Shown here: piece by piece, positions 1 to 8,802 of the stretch
Layout of the letters: each line of letters starts with the position of its first letter
Position numbering within the stretch: position 1 is the stretch's first letter
From: an uncultured Pelagibacteraceae bacterium
GTDB taxonomy: Bacteria > Pseudomonadota > Alphaproteobacteria > Pelagibacterales > Pelagibacteraceae
Assembly: GCA_902598315.1 (NCBI GenBank)
Contig: CACKBP010000006.1
Location: forward strand, 21,353 to 85,352
Reading direction: 5' to 3'
Length of the DNA: 64,000 nucleotides
Notes under the pieces: model-generated
Told to the model about the DNA's origin: nothing
Database searches by the model: none
Seen by the model: only the letters and a program-made list of their open reading frames with translations
Position numbers and translations under genes: made by a program

Positions 1-603
1 GGAACTTGCTTAATATTAATTACGCCTGACTCTGAGAGAACAATGGTAACATTCCTTGGAACCGCAGGAAGAATTAACGAGAACGATATTAATAAAAATG
101 CAGTCAAAGATTGTGAAATTTTATTTTTAGAGGGATATTTATGGGATGAAGGCGAGCCAAAAAAAGCTTTTGAAAAAGCAATTAAACACTCCAATAAAGT
201 CGCAATGTCGTTATCAGATTTATTTTGTGTAGAAAGACACAAGAGTAACTTTTTAGATTTAGTAAAAAACAAACTTGATATAACATTTGCAAACGAACAA
301 GAGATATTGTCATTAATAAATACATCTAATTTTAATGATGTAGTTGAATTTGCAAAAAAAATTAAAAAATTGATAGTTATCACACGAGGAGATAAGGGTG
401 CGTTAGCTATAAATGGTGATGATGTAGTAGAGTGCTCAGCAAATAGAAATCTTAAAATAGTTGATTTAACCGGTGCCGGCGATCTGTTTGCTGGAGGGTT
501 TCTTCACGGGCTTATTAACGGCAAAACTATTAAAGATAGTTTAATTAAAGGCACTGAAATGTCCTCAAAAATAATTCAAATTATTGGTGCTAGAATAAAA
601 TAA
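1..603 (+). CDS. PfkB-family sugar/nucleoside kinase (5' truncated)
   Basis: The frame is open from the first base, so the N-terminus lies outside the window; about 200 residues remain. The signature DLTGAGDLFAGGF sits at partial residues 155-167, with the catalytic base expected at Asp161, as in ribokinase/adenosine-kinase (PfkB) enzymes that phosphorylate a sugar or nucleoside hydroxyl with ATP. The visible N-terminal part (ITPDSERTM...LG) resembles the adenosine-kinase branch. An ATG at 43 is internal and not the true start. The gene ends one base before the stop of a small convergent reading frame. The substrate cannot be settled from sequence alone; adenosine kinase is my best guess. Confidence 0.85.
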   Translation, partial: GTCLILITPDSERTMVTFLGTAGRINENDINKNAVKDCEILFLEGYLWDEGEPKKAFEKAIKHSNKVAMSLSDLFCVERHKSNFLDLVKNKLDITFANEQEILSLINTSNFNDVVEFAKKIKKLIVITRGDKGALAINGDDVVECSANRNLKIVDLTGAGDLFAGGFLHGLINGKTIKDSLIKGTEMSSKIIQIIGARIK

Positions 604-604
604 A

Positions 605-713
605 TTATTTTTTTCTTCTTTTGAAACTACCTTTACCTTTTTTTGGTTTTATAACTCTTTTGCGGTATTTTTTTGTAAAGAGATCTACAGCTATTTTATT
701 CCTTTTTTTTCAA
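605..713 (-). CDS. arfA: ArfA-like alternative ribosome-rescue factor, frame disrupted or non-standard start
   Basis: Directly downstream of, and in the same frame as, the winged-helix regulator's TGA (710-712) is a 34-codon reading frame ending at 605-607. Its peptide contains RKRVIKPKKGKGSFKRRKK. ArfA proteins carry a matching block (LFRxRVxKxKKGKGSYxRK) that recruits RF2 to ribosomes stalled on non-stop mRNA, and the spacing from the preceding Asn through KKGKGS matches E. coli ArfA as I recall it. There is no ATG, GTG or TTG in frame. A TTG at 713-711, overlapping the regulator stop (TTGA), would start the protein only if the A8 tract (minus strand of 703-710) were read as seven A. So this needs transcriptional slippage, +1 frameshifting, stop readthrough from the regulator, a very rare start codon, or correction of a homopolymer error. 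Identity is fairly strong; the start is unresolved. Confidence 0.55.
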
Positions 714-1330
714 AAATAATAACCCTTTTTGTTATTTAAAATAAAATTATCATCCGAAAATTTATCACTAATTTTTTTTCTTAATCTGTAAATATGTGTT
801 TCCACGGTATGCGTATCCGCATCTGACGAATAATTCCAAACTAAAGATAATATTTCATTTTTGGACATTGGTTTTTTTTTATTCAAAAATAGTTCCATCA
901 AATTAATCTCTTTTTCTGTTAAAATTATAAATTGATTTTTTTTTAACAATTTTTTGTCATTTTTATTCAGCGTATATGATTTTATTTTAATTGATGAATT
1001 TTTCACAAATTTTTTTTTTGCAACAAGGCTTTCTACAACATTATTTATTTCGTTGATGGAAGTGGGTAGTTTTAGAAAAAAATCAAATAAGTCAGACTTG
1101 TCGTTTTTTTTGTCATATGAAGCTAATATTTTAAAACAGTCCTTATTATCTGAAACTGTTTTATTAATTTTATCTTTAAGTATTTCCTCGTGGTAAATAA
1201 TGCCGTCAAAATTATCAATAGAAGTTTCTTTGATAAATTCTGTAAAATTGAACTTTAAATAATCTTTTAGTTCATTTATTGTAGATATAAAGCTTTTGGG
1301 GCCAAAAATTAAAATATTTAGTTTATGCAT
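710..1330 (-). CDS. OmpR-type winged-helix regulator with degenerate receiver domain
   Basis: A protein of 206 residues. The C-terminal half (about 118-206) is an OmpR/PhoB-type winged helix: LTEKEINLMELFL, then VETHIYRLRKKI as the recognition-helix region, and a closing GYYF wing. The N-terminal 110 residues have the length and ILIFG start of a receiver domain, but the acidic pair after the first strand is replaced (FGPKSF) and no clear phospho-acceptor Asp context is visible. I infer a phosphorylation-independent regulator. Its ATG overlaps the divergent ATG of the L,D-transpeptidase gene, and an ArfA-like frame follows its stop. The target is unknown; control of the adjacent cell-wall gene is possible. 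Confidence 0.75.
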   Translation of the reverse strand: MHKLNILIFGPKSFISTINELKDYLKFNFTEFIKETSIDNFDGIIYHEEILKDKINKTVSDNKDCFKILASYDKKNDKSDLFDFFLKLPTSINEINNVVESLVAKKKFVKNSSIKIKSYTLNKNDKKLLKKNQFIILTEKEINLMELFLNKKKPMSKNEILSLVWNYSSDADTHTVETHIYRLRKKISDKFSDDNFILNNKKGYYF

Positions 1331-1816
1331 ATTTTGGTAAATAAAAATTTTCTTACTTATAAGAATTATAAAGTAAAATGTGCGATCGGTAAAAGGGGAA
1401 TTAATAAAAAAAAGAGAGAAGGTGACCTGATTACTCCTAAAGGTACATTTAGTATTATAAAGGTCTTATATAGAAAAGATAGAGTTAAAGGGTTAAAAAC
1501 GAAAATACCTAAAAAAGTAATCGAGAAAAACATGGGTTGGTGTGATGACCCAAGATCTAATAAATATAATCAATTGATAAAGTACCCATTCAATTTTAAT
1601 TCTGAAAAACTTTTCAGACCCGACAATACTTATGACATTGTATTAGTTTTAGATTTTAATATGAATCCAATCATTAAAAATAAAGGAAGCGCAATTTTTA
1701 TTCATATAGCGAAAGAAAAATTTAATCCCACTAAAGGTTGTATTGCAATTAAAAAAAAGGATTTGAAAGAAATTATAAAGAATTTTGATGCAAGAACAAA
1801 AGTAAAAATTTTTTAA
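1325..1816 (+). CDS. L,D-transpeptidase (YkuD domain)
   Basis: A protein of 163 residues with the YkuD catalytic signature: His127 followed twelve residues later by Cys139 in HIAKEKFNPTKGCIAI. Upstream, KREGDLITPKGTFSI and GWCDDPRSNKYNQLI match the short alphaproteobacterial ErfK/YbiS-type proteins. The family forms 3-3 peptidoglycan cross-links or attaches proteins to peptidoglycan using the nucleophilic Cys. No signal peptide is evident, which is common in this short branch and leaves its localisation unclear. The start is supported by the family's usual N-terminus (short, then a beta strand). Its 3' end overlaps the convergent yggS by 4 bp. Confidence 0.85.
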   Translation: MHILVNKNFLTYKNYKVKCAIGKRGINKKKREGDLITPKGTFSIIKVLYRKDRVKGLKTKIPKKVIEKNMGWCDDPRSNKYNQLIKYPFNFNSEKLFRPDNTYDIVLVLDFNMNPIIKNKGSAIFIHIAKEKFNPTKGCIAIKKKDLKEIIKNFDARTKVKIF

Positions 1817-2463
1817 TATCTAGATCCAAAAATAGAACTTCCAATTCTAACGTAAGTAGCGTCATAACGAATTGCATCCTCGTAGTCTGAAGACATACCC
1901 ATACTTAATTCTTTGAGGCCCAAAGATTTATTTAATTCACTCATCTTTTCAAAATATTTTTTTGTATTTTGATTATTAGGAGGAATAGCCATTAAACCTA
2001 AAATATTAAGATTTTTTTCCTTCGTACAGTAATTATAAAAACCATCTATCTCGTTTATGGGTAGGCCAGATTTTTGGGATTCATTTCCGATGTTAACTTG
2101 AATAAAATATTTTAACTTTTTTAAACTATCTTTTTCACAATTTGAAAAGATATCTACAAGTTTTTGGGTATCGAGCGAGTGGATATAATCAAAAATCTTG
2201 TAGGCATCTTTTGCTTTATTGCTTTGCAATTTACCAACCATATGAAGTTTGAGTTTTTGGTTGTCGTATTTTATAGTTGTCCATTTACTTAAGGCTTCTT
2301 GAACTTTGTTTTCGCCAAAATGATCATGTCCTATGTCAATAAGTGGTTTAATATGATCCATTGAGAAAGTCTTGCTGATAGCCACAATATTTACTGATCT
2401 TTTAGTTTCTAGATTTTTTATATTCGATTTTATTTTATCAAAACTTTCTAATATGCTGCTCAT
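1813..2463 (-). CDS. yggS: YggS/PLPBP family pyridoxal-phosphate homeostasis protein
   Basis: A protein of 216 residues, single-domain alanine-racemase-like TIM barrel. The PLP-binding lysine is Lys31 in VAISKTF. Further family blocks are HFGENKVQEALSKW, LHMVGKLQSNK, VNIGNESQKSGL, LNILGLMAIPP and the C-terminal LSMGMSSDYEDAI...VRIGSSIFG. The family binds PLP and buffers vitamin B6 and amino/keto acid pools, with no proven catalytic activity. It lies head-to-head with the ThiE-like gene with no intergenic base, and tail-to-tail with the L,D-transpeptidase gene. Identification is firm. Confidence 0.93.
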   Translation of the reverse strand: MSSILESFDKIKSNIKNLETKRSVNIVAISKTFSMDHIKPLIDIGHDHFGENKVQEALSKWTTIKYDNQKLKLHMVGKLQSNKAKDAYKIFDYIHSLDTQKLVDIFSNCEKDSLKKLKYFIQVNIGNESQKSGLPINEIDGFYNYCTKEKNLNILGLMAIPPNNQNTKKYFEKMSELNKSLGLKELSMGMSSDYEDAIRYDATYVRIGSSIFGSRY

Positions 2464-3039
2464 ATGTTTATATTTAAAAAAAAATATTTTTTAATTATTG
2501 AAAGTATCAAAGATATTGATTTTAGAAACATTAAAATTCGAGGTAAATTTATAGTTATTTATAGAAATCTTAAAAAACAAGAAGAATTTCCTGAATTGGC
2601 AAGATTTAGAAGAAAATGCAAATCAAAGAAAATAAAATTTATTGTTGCCAATAATTTATCTTTAGCAGTTAACTTAAAAGCTGATGGTATATACCTATCT
2701 GCGTATAACAAAGACTATAAACCTCTAAATTTGAAAAAAAAAAATTTTGAAGTTATAGGTTCTGCACATAATACAAAGGAATTAAATCATAAAATAAAAC
2801 AAGGTTGTAAATACATTTTATTATCAAGATTATTCAAAGTTAACTACAAAGAAAATTTAAATTTTTTGGGCATTTGTAAATTTAATAACTATTCCCTTAT
2901 ATCTAAAAAAAAATTAGTGCCTTTAGGTGGGATTAATATTTCAAACCTTAATAAATTAAAAACTGTTAATTCTGAATGTTTTGCAATAATGACGGAAGTA
3001 AAAAAAAAGCCGGCTAAAATATTCAGCCGGCTTTTTTAA
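2464..3039 (+). CDS. Thiamine-phosphate synthase/TenI-like protein, divergent
   Basis: A protein of 191 residues with a degenerate ThiE/TenI TIM-barrel pattern: ADGIYLS (the usual DGVHLGQ block), IGSAHN (usual GxSxH), GCKYILLSRLF (usual ADYIxxGPxF), and VPLGGIN (phosphate-binding VAIGGI). True ThiE joins HMP-PP and thiazole phosphate to make thiamine phosphate. Several positions are changed here and the protein is lysine-rich, so synthase activity is uncertain and a TenI-like role is possible. It starts one base after the yggS start codon. The last ten codons double as an intrinsic terminator shared with the convergent porin gene. Confidence 0.7.
   Translation: MFIFKKKYFLIIESIKDIDFRNIKIRGKFIVIYRNLKKQEEFPELARFRRKCKSKKIKFIVANNLSLAVNLKADGIYLSAYNKDYKPLNLKKKNFEVIGSAHNTKELNHKIKQGCKYILLSRLFKVNYKENLNFLGICKFNNYSLISKKKLVPLGGINISNLNKLKTVNSECFAIMTEVKKKPAKIFSRLF
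3003..3037. terminator. Bidirectional rho-independent terminator inside the 3' end of the ThiE-like gene
   Basis: Arms AAAAAAGCCGGCT (3003-3015) and AGCCGGCTTTTTT (3025-3037) form a perfect inverted repeat with a 9-base loop. The GC core is flanked by A6 on one side and T6 on the other, so it can stop transcription from both strands. It overlaps the last codons of the upstream plus-strand gene (stop at 3037-3039) and lies just beyond the end of the porin gene at 3055. Confidence 0.88.
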
Positions 3040-3054
3040 ATTATCGCTAACTAA

Positions 3055-4113
3055 TTAAAACGCAAATGAAAGTGCTACGATAGTATCTGTAGCATCACTA
3101 TTTGTTTTATAGCTTACGTTTTCGTAATCTGCTCTAGCTATTGACAATGTTGCACCACCTAATGAATATGCGACTTGGATTGAATCCATTTCGATATCAT
3201 AAGCTGTTGTTGAACTTGTCTGATAGTTAATTTCTGACTCTTCACTTGTGTAAGAAACAGAGATTTGGTCGTTAACAGCGTATGCTAATGAGTAACCAGT
3301 ATTTTCATAGTACTCTGCAGCAGTTGCACCGTTTGCTCTGTTTGCTACTGTTAATTGAGGAGCTTTGAATGACTTACCGTAACCAACTGAAAAGTTTCCA
3401 GCTGCATATTCTACTGCGTAAGCACCATTTTCTTCAATTTGATCATCAGATTGTACACCATCATCATAGCTGTTAATTTCCATGTATGATGCTGAAAGCG
3501 TTAAACCGTCAATTGGTTTAGTTACTAGAGAGAACTCTGTTGCTGAGTCACCGCTAGCAGCTGTTGTGTTACCACTTTGACCATCTTTCCTTTGTTGACC
3601 GTGTGCTGCTGACACAGTTGTTCCAAATGGAAGTTCTGGTGAGTGATATTGAATTGACGCGAAACTACCCATGTCATTTGGATATACAATACCTTCACTG
3701 AATCCAGTGTCTGACATTGAAGTATAAGATGATTGATCCCAAGCGTATTTTTTGTTGTTTCCACACTCAGATACACAGAATTTTAATGTACCTAGATCAT
3801 TCATTGTTAACGAGATTTGCGTGTCATCGTTAATTGCTTGACCTGGTGCATCACCTGATGTGTTACCTTGTGTACCACTTGAAGATGGATCTAACTCCAT
3901 AGAGTATTTCCATGTGTACCCGTTGTCCATTTCACCGCTTGCAGTGAAATTTAATTCATTAGTTACACCGATACCGTTGTCATTTTGTGCACCATTAACG
4001 AAGTTATAAGTAGCTTTTGCTGAACCACTTACAGTTAATTCACCTGCGTTAACAGAAAACATTAAAGACAAAGAAGCGATTGAAACTAATAAAGTTTTCA
4101 TTATTGTTTTCAT
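3055..4113 (-). CDS. Gram-negative outer-membrane porin
   Basis: A protein of 352 residues with a Sec signal peptide (residues 1-23, cut after SVNA). The mature part starts ELTVSGSAKATYNF, typical of the first strand of Gram-negative trimeric porins (Porin_4-like). The rest has alternating polar/hydrophobic strands rich in Gly, Ser, Thr and Asn, and the last residue is Phe (ALSFAF), the outer-membrane insertion signal read by the BAM complex. It mediates passive uptake of small solutes. An AAGGAAAA Shine-Dalgarno lies just upstream of the ATG, unusually clear for this window, and it has its own terminator and a 195-bp upstream region. Codon choice looks less A/T-extreme than in neighbours, consistent with high expression. 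Confidence 0.88.
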   Translation of the reverse strand: MKTIMKTLLVSIASLSLMFSVNAGELTVSGSAKATYNFVNGAQNDNGIGVTNELNFTASGEMDNGYTWKYSMELDPSSSGTQGNTSGDAPGQAINDDTQISLTMNDLGTLKFCVSECGNNKKYAWDQSSYTSMSDTGFSEGIVYPNDMGSFASIQYHSPELPFGTTVSAAHGQQRKDGQSGNTTAASGDSATEFSLVTKPIDGLTLSASYMEINSYDDGVQSDDQIEENGAYAVEYAAGNFSVGYGKSFKAPQLTVANRANGATAAEYYENTGYSLAYAVNDQISVSYTSEESEINYQTSSTTAYDIEMDSIQVAYSLGGATLSIARADYENVSYKTNSDATDTIVALSFAF

Positions 4114-4308
4114 ATATTTTCCTTTGTTTGTTTATTTAAATAAACTGCGCAGAAATTAACATTTAAGTTCGTTTTTTAGTGCTTTTTTATTAAATATGCT
4201 CTATTTTAAAGATATGTGTTGCATAATTACAACAAAATGTATGTATGGAAGTTGTATTTTTAAGATGATACTTAAAATAGACGGTAATTTAAAAATAATC
4301 TCGGGCAA
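4114..4308. promoter_or_regulatory. Divergent promoter region between porin and DUF3576 lipoprotein genes
   Basis: This 195-bp gap is one of the larger ones in the window. It holds a 14-bp palindrome TTTATTTAAATAAA (4131-4144) in the porin leader and an inverted repeat TTTTAAG-ATGATA-CTTAAAA (4258-4277) near the lipoprotein start. I see no confident -35/-10 pair for either gene. A regulatory role for the repeats is inference. Confidence 0.4.
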
Positions 4309-4827
4309 ATGCATTTAAAATTAATAACACTAGGTTTGATAGTAATCCTTGCATCGTGTGAGGCGCTTAAGCCAAAAAAAGTAGATACAAGAAATGTTCC
4401 CGTTAATGCTCAAGAGAGAGCGAGAAAAAATATTAATGAGGGAAGAGGTACTAACCTTGGCGATTTACTTGGAAGAAAAGGATCTACAAATTATGAATTT
4501 AGCACATCTAATCCAATGTGGAGAGCTTCCTTAGAATTGTTAGATTTTCTACCACTTACAACAGTTGATTACTCTGGAGGAATGATTATTACTGATTGGT
4601 ATTCTGAAAATAATTCAAATGAGTCGATTAAAATAACAGTAAGATTTTTAGATAACCAAATTAGGTCCAATAGTTTAAAAGTAATTGTACATAAAAAAAA
4701 CTGTGTGACAGTAAATAACTGTAAAATTGATTTATTAAACAACAGTGCAATTGCAAATGAGCTACAGGTATCGATTATTAAAAAAGCTGCTCGTTTTCAA
4801 AAAGAGGATAAGAATAAAAAAAAATAG
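4309..4827 (+). CDS. DUF3576 domain lipoprotein
   Basis: A protein of 172 residues. The N-terminus is a lipoprotein signal with lipobox LASC; Cys17 would be acylated and anchor the protein to a membrane. The block NPMWRASLELLDFLPLTTVD followed by GGMIITDWYS matches alphaproteobacterial DUF3576 proteins, which are usually encoded immediately upstream of leuS, as here (6 bp before leuS). The function is unknown; envelope location is inferred from the lipobox. There is no Shine-Dalgarno at the ATG. The lysine-rich C-terminus is unremarkable for this genome. Confidence 0.82.
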   Translation: MHLKLITLGLIVILASCEALKPKKVDTRNVPVNAQERARKNINEGRGTNLGDLLGRKGSTNYEFSTSNPMWRASLELLDFLPLTTVDYSGGMIITDWYSENNSNESIKITVRFLDNQIRSNSLKVIVHKKNCVTVNNCKIDLLNNSAIANELQVSIIKKAARFQKEDKNKKK

Positions 4828-4833
4828 CCTCAC

Positions 4834-7350
4834 ATGGAAAGAATAAATTTTCAAGTAATTGAAAAAAAATGGCAAGAAAAATTTAAGTCTCATAAACTTT
4901 ATAACAAAGATCCAAAGGCTAAAAAGTTTTACTGTTTAGAAATGTTTCCATATCCATCGGGTAAAATTCATATGGGACACGTGAGAAATTACACAATTGG
5001 AGATGTTATTGCTAGGTATAAATTTCTAAATGGATTTAATGTTTTGCATCCAATGGGCTGGGACTCTTTTGGTTTACCTGCAGAGAATGCTTCCAAGATG
5101 AACAACTTACACCCAAAAGAGTGGACAAATAAAAATATTGAAATAATGAAAAATCAATTAAAAATCCTTGGATTATCTATCGATTGGGATCTTGAAATCT
5201 CTACATGTGATGAAAATTATTACAAACATCAACAAGAATTGTTCATAGATTTTTATAACCAAGGATTGATTTCAAGAAAGGAAACTTACGTAAATTGGGA
5301 CCCTAAGGAGAAAACTGTTTTAGCAAATGAACAGGTCATAAATGGCAGAGGTTGGAGATCTAATGCAGTAGTTGAAAGAAAGAAATTATCTCAGTGGTTT
5401 TTTAATATAACTAAATTTTCAGATGAACTACTAGCTGATTTGGAGAAATTGAAGGGTTGGCCAGATAAAGTTAAATTAATGCAAAAAAACTGGATTGGTA
5501 AATCTTTTGGTTGTGAAATCAATTTTGAATTAGACAATAGTAAAGAAAAAATTAACATATTTACAACTAGACCCGATACGATTTTTGGAGCAACTTTTAT
5601 ATGTTTGTCTGTAGACCACAAATTAAGCAAAAAATTTTCGTCGACACAAGAATTTAAAAAATTTAAAGATGAGTGTGATAAGACTGGAACTACGGAAGAA
5701 GCTCTAGCAAACGCGGAAAAATTAGGTTTTAACACTAAATTATTCGTTAAACATCCCTTTATAAAAGGGAAAAAATTACCTATTTTTTTCGCCAATTTCG
5801 TACTGATGGATTATGGTAGTGGCGCAATATTTGGCTGCCCTGCTCATGACCAAAGAGATTTTGATTTTGCAAAAAAATACAAACTTGAAATCATACAGGT
5901 TGTTTCTCAAAAAGAGGTGTTATCTAACTTAACGGAAGCTTACACAGGTGATGGTAAAATTATTAATTCTGAATTTTTGAATGGGTTAGAAGTTATGAAG
6001 GCAAAAGAGAAAATTATAAATGAAATAGAAAAAAAACAAATTGGTATAAGAAAAACTTTATATAGACTTAAAGACTGGGGTGTGTCTAGGCAAAGATATT
6101 GGGGCTGTCCTATACCGATGATTTATCTTGAAGATGGGAGCATTGAGCCGGTTGATAAAAGTGAACTTCCAATAAAATTACCGGATGATATTGACTTAAA
6201 GTCTCGGGGTAACCCACTTGACACTCACCCAACATGGAAAATTACAAAACAAAAATCTACAGGTAAAAGAGCTTTGAGAGAAACTGATACTTTAGATACT
6301 TTCGTAGACTCTTCATGGTATTTTCTAAGGTTTTGCTCGCCTAATTACAATTTTCCACTTGATGAAAAAAAAATTAATTACTGGATGCCAGTTGATCAGT
6401 ATATTGGAGGTATAGAACATGCAATTTTGCATCTGCTTTACTCGAGATTTTTTACTAAAGGTATTCAACAATGTAATAAAAACTTAAAGATATCTGAGCC
6501 ATTTAAAAACCTCTTTACACAAGGCATGGTTTGTCATGAATCTTATAAAGATGAAAGAGGCGAATGGTTGTATCCCGATGAAATCGAGAAAGTTAGTAAC
6601 AACACAGTCATAAAAAAAACTGATAAAAGTAAAGTGATTGTAGGCCCACCTGAGTCAATGTCAAAATCAAAGAAAAATACTATTGACCCAGAAATAATGA
6701 TTAAACAATACGGAGCTGACTCAGTGCGCTGGTTTATATTATCTGATAGTCCGCCAGAAAAGGATGTTCAGTGGTCAGACAGTGGTGTTGTGTCTGCTAA
6801 CAAATTTTTACAAAAAATCTGGAACTTGAATTATTCTATATCAATCAGGGAAAACAAGAAGTCGGATAAAAGCAAAGAAATTAAATTTAATTCGGAAATT
6901 AACAGTTACCTATTTAGAATAGATCAGACGATTAATACTTTTAGATTTAATGTTTCTATAGCAAATTTTTACGAAGTTTATAAAATTTTTAAAAACTACC
7001 TGGAAACTGATATAAATAATGAGATTTTAAAGGAGGGGATAATTAAAATTATGAAGCAGATGGTACCATTTGTTCCTCACCTTGCCCATGAGTGCTTAGA
7101 ATTGCACAAATGTAAAACTGTAAATATGTGGCCATCAATCAAGAAGAATGATTTGATAGAAAAGATAAAATTAGCAGTTCAAGTTAATGGAAAAACAAGA
7201 GATATTTTAGAAGTTTCAAAAGATTTAAAAGAAAAAGATATTAACGATATAATTAACAGCCAATCAAAAGCTAAAAAATATTTAGAGCAAAAGAAAATCA
7301 AAAAAGTTATCTTTGTAAAAAATAAAATTATAAACTACATAGTTATATAA
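4834..7350 (+). CDS. leuS: Leucyl-tRNA synthetase
   Basis: A protein of 838 residues, usual length for bacterial LeuRS. Class I signatures are present: HMGH at residues 46-49 (HIGH motif) and MSKSK at 609-613 (KMSKS loop). Between them lie the CP1 editing domain, with [12 protein letters not shown], and the leucine-specific region; the anticodon-binding and C-terminal domains follow. It charges tRNA-Leu with leucine in the cytoplasm. It appears co-transcribed with the DUF3576 gene, lptE and holA: its stop codon shares one base with the lptE ATG. Identification is certain. Confidence 0.98.
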   Translation: MERINFQVIEKKWQEKFKSHKLYNKDPKAKKFYCLEMFPYPSGKIHMGHVRNYTIGDVIARYKFLNGFNVLHPMGWDSFGLPAENASKMNNLHPKEWTNKNIEIMKNQLKILGLSIDWDLEISTCDENYYKHQQELFIDFYNQGLISRKETYVNWDPKEKTVLANEQVINGRGWRSNAVVERKKLSQWFFNITKFSDELLADLEKLKGWPDKVKLMQKNWIGKSFGCEINFELDNSKEKINIFTTRPDTIFGATFICLSVDHKLSKKFSSTQEFKKFKDECDKTGTTEEALANAEKLGFNTKLFVKHPFIKGKKLPIFFANFVLMDYGSGAIFGCPAHDQRDFDFAKKYKLEIIQVVSQKEVLSNLTEAYTGDGKIINSEFLNGLEVMKAKEKIINEIEKKQIGIRKTLYRLKDWGVSRQRYWGCPIPMIYLEDGSIEPVDKSELPIKLPDDIDLKSRGNPLDTHPTWKITKQKSTGKRALRETDTLDTFVDSSWYFLRFCSPNYNFPLDEKKINYWMPVDQYIGGIEHAILHLLYSRFFTKGIQQCNKNLKISEPFKNLFTQGMVCHESYKDERGEWLYPDEIEKVSNNTVIKKTDKSKVIVGPPESMSKSKKNTIDPEIMIKQYGADSVRWFILSDSPPEKDVQWSDSGVVSANKFLQKIWNLNYSISIRENKKSDKSKEIKFNSEINSYLFRIDQTINTFRFNVSIANFYEVYKIFKNYLETDINNEILKEGIIKIMKQMVPFVPHLAHECLELHKCKTVNMWPSIKKNDLIEKIKLAVQVNGKTRDILEVSKDLKEKDINDIINSQSKAKKYLEQKKIKKVIFVKNKIINYIVI

Positions 7351-7826
7351 TGTTAAATAAACCAAATCCTTTTTTATTTACTGTTTTTTTAATTCTAATA
7401 TACGGTTGCGGTTTTAAATTTGTAGATAAATCAAAATTAATAAATTTTAAGATTGATACTATTGTTACGTCAGGAGAAAAAAGGCTGAATTACAAGATAA
7501 AAAATAAAGTCTTACTAAGCTCAAACGACCAAAGTAATCGTAGAATACAAATTGATCTAAAGTCTGAAAGAAAAAAAAGTGTTAAGGAAAAAAATATAAG
7601 AAATGAAATCACTAAATATGAGGTTATGGTTGTGACAAAAATAATTGTAACAGAAATAAATAATCTTGAAAAAAAAGAATTCTCAATTAGCAAATTCGGA
7701 GATTATGTTGTTGCCGATCAGTATTCAAAAACTTTAAATAATGAGAGAAAACTTCTAGATATTCTTACTAACAAAATTTCGGAGGCAATTATCGAAAAGT
7801 TAACTCAAAATTTAAATGATTTATAA
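7350..7826 (+). CDS. lptE: LPS-assembly lipoprotein LptE
   Basis: A protein of 158 residues with a lipoprotein signal ending in lipobox IYGC (Cys20), followed by GFKFV, the usual start of LptE mature sequences. Family length and position between leuS and holA are the conserved arrangement in proteobacteria. LptE plugs the LptD beta-barrel and helps place lipopolysaccharide in the outer leaflet. Overall identity to known LptE is expected to be low; the call rests on lipobox, size and synteny. It overlaps leuS by 1 bp and holA by 11 bp, suggesting translational coupling. Confidence 0.8.
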   Translation: MLNKPNPFLFTVFLILIYGCGFKFVDKSKLINFKIDTIVTSGEKRLNYKIKNKVLLSSNDQSNRRIQIDLKSERKKSVKEKNIRNEITKYEVMVVTKIIVTEINNLEKKEFSISKFGDYVVADQYSKTLNNERKLLDILTNKISEAIIEKLTQNLNDL

Positions 7827-8802
7827 AAGTTACCAAGTTGAGCTTAATGCCAAAATTATTAAACAAGATTTGGTATTATTTTATGGAGAAAACCTAGGTC
7901 TACAAGACGATATTAGAAGAAATATAAAGCTAAATTATCCTGGAAGTGAAATATTGTACTTTGATCAAGATGATTTACTTAAAAATAAAAATTTAATTTT
8001 TAATGAAATGAATAATGACTCATTATTTAACAAACAAAAAATTTTTTTTATAGGTCAAGTGAATGAAAAAATTTTTGATCTCATAAAAGAAATTGATTAT
8101 AAAAACGATAAAAAAATATTTTTATTTGGAGGATTGTTAGAGAAAAAATCTAAATTAAGAAACTTTTTTGAAAAAGAAAACAATTGTGCGGTAGTTCCAT
8201 GTTATGAAGATAATGAAATTAACATCAAAAAAATAATTTTATATCACCTTAAGGATTATCAAGGACTCACTAATAACGTCATAAGTTTAATTATAGAAAA
8301 AACTGGGCTTAACAGGGTAAAACTCAATAATGAGCTTCAGAAAATAACAAGTTTGTTTCAAAATAAGAATATTGATCTGAAAAAATTAGAGCTTTTGTTA
8401 AACTTAAAAGAAAATGATGATTTTAATAAACTTAAAGATATGGCTTTTAATGGAAATAAGGAAAAAACTAATAATTTACTAAGTGAAACCAATCTAGAAA
8501 ATGAAAAGAATATTTACTATCTAAACATAATAAACAACAGGTTGCAGAAACTTTTAGAATTAAAAAAAAATAGAAAAAGTTCAAACATTAATGATGATAT
8601 TGATAATCTTAAACCACCTATTTTTTGGAAAGAAAAGCCGAATTTTGCTATTCAAGCAAATAAATGGTGTGAAAAAAAAATTCTTACTATGATGAGAAGA
8701 ACTTATAAATTAGAAATTGAATTAAAATCAAACTCTTCGATTAATAAAAATATATTATTTAAAAAATTAATGGTAGATATCTGTAATATAGCTAATTCCT
8801 AG
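7816..8802 (+). CDS. holA: DNA polymerase III delta subunit
   Basis: A protein of 328 residues with the HolA layout: N-terminal degenerate AAA+ fold (LVLFYGENLGLQDDI near residue 20 in place of a P-loop), KIFLFGGLLEKKSKLRNFFEKE in the middle and a C-terminal collar helix region with NNELQKI and RNYKLEIELK-like sequence. Delta opens the sliding clamp in the clamp-loader complex. It follows lptE, the normal proteobacterial order, and converges with parB with an 11-bp overlap of 3' ends. Confidence 0.88.
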   Translation: MIYKSYQVELNAKIIKQDLVLFYGENLGLQDDIRRNIKLNYPGSEILYFDQDDLLKNKNLIFNEMNNDSLFNKQKIFFIGQVNEKIFDLIKEIDYKNDKKIFLFGGLLEKKSKLRNFFEKENNCAVVPCYEDNEINIKKIILYHLKDYQGLTNNVISLIIEKTGLNRVKLNNELQKITSLFQNKNIDLKKLELLLNLKENDDFNKLKDMAFNGNKEKTNNLLSETNLENEKNIYYLNIINNRLQKLLELKKNRKSSNINDDIDNLKPPIFWKEKPNFAIQANKWCEKKILTMMRRTYKLEIELKSNSSINKNILFKKLMVDICNIANS

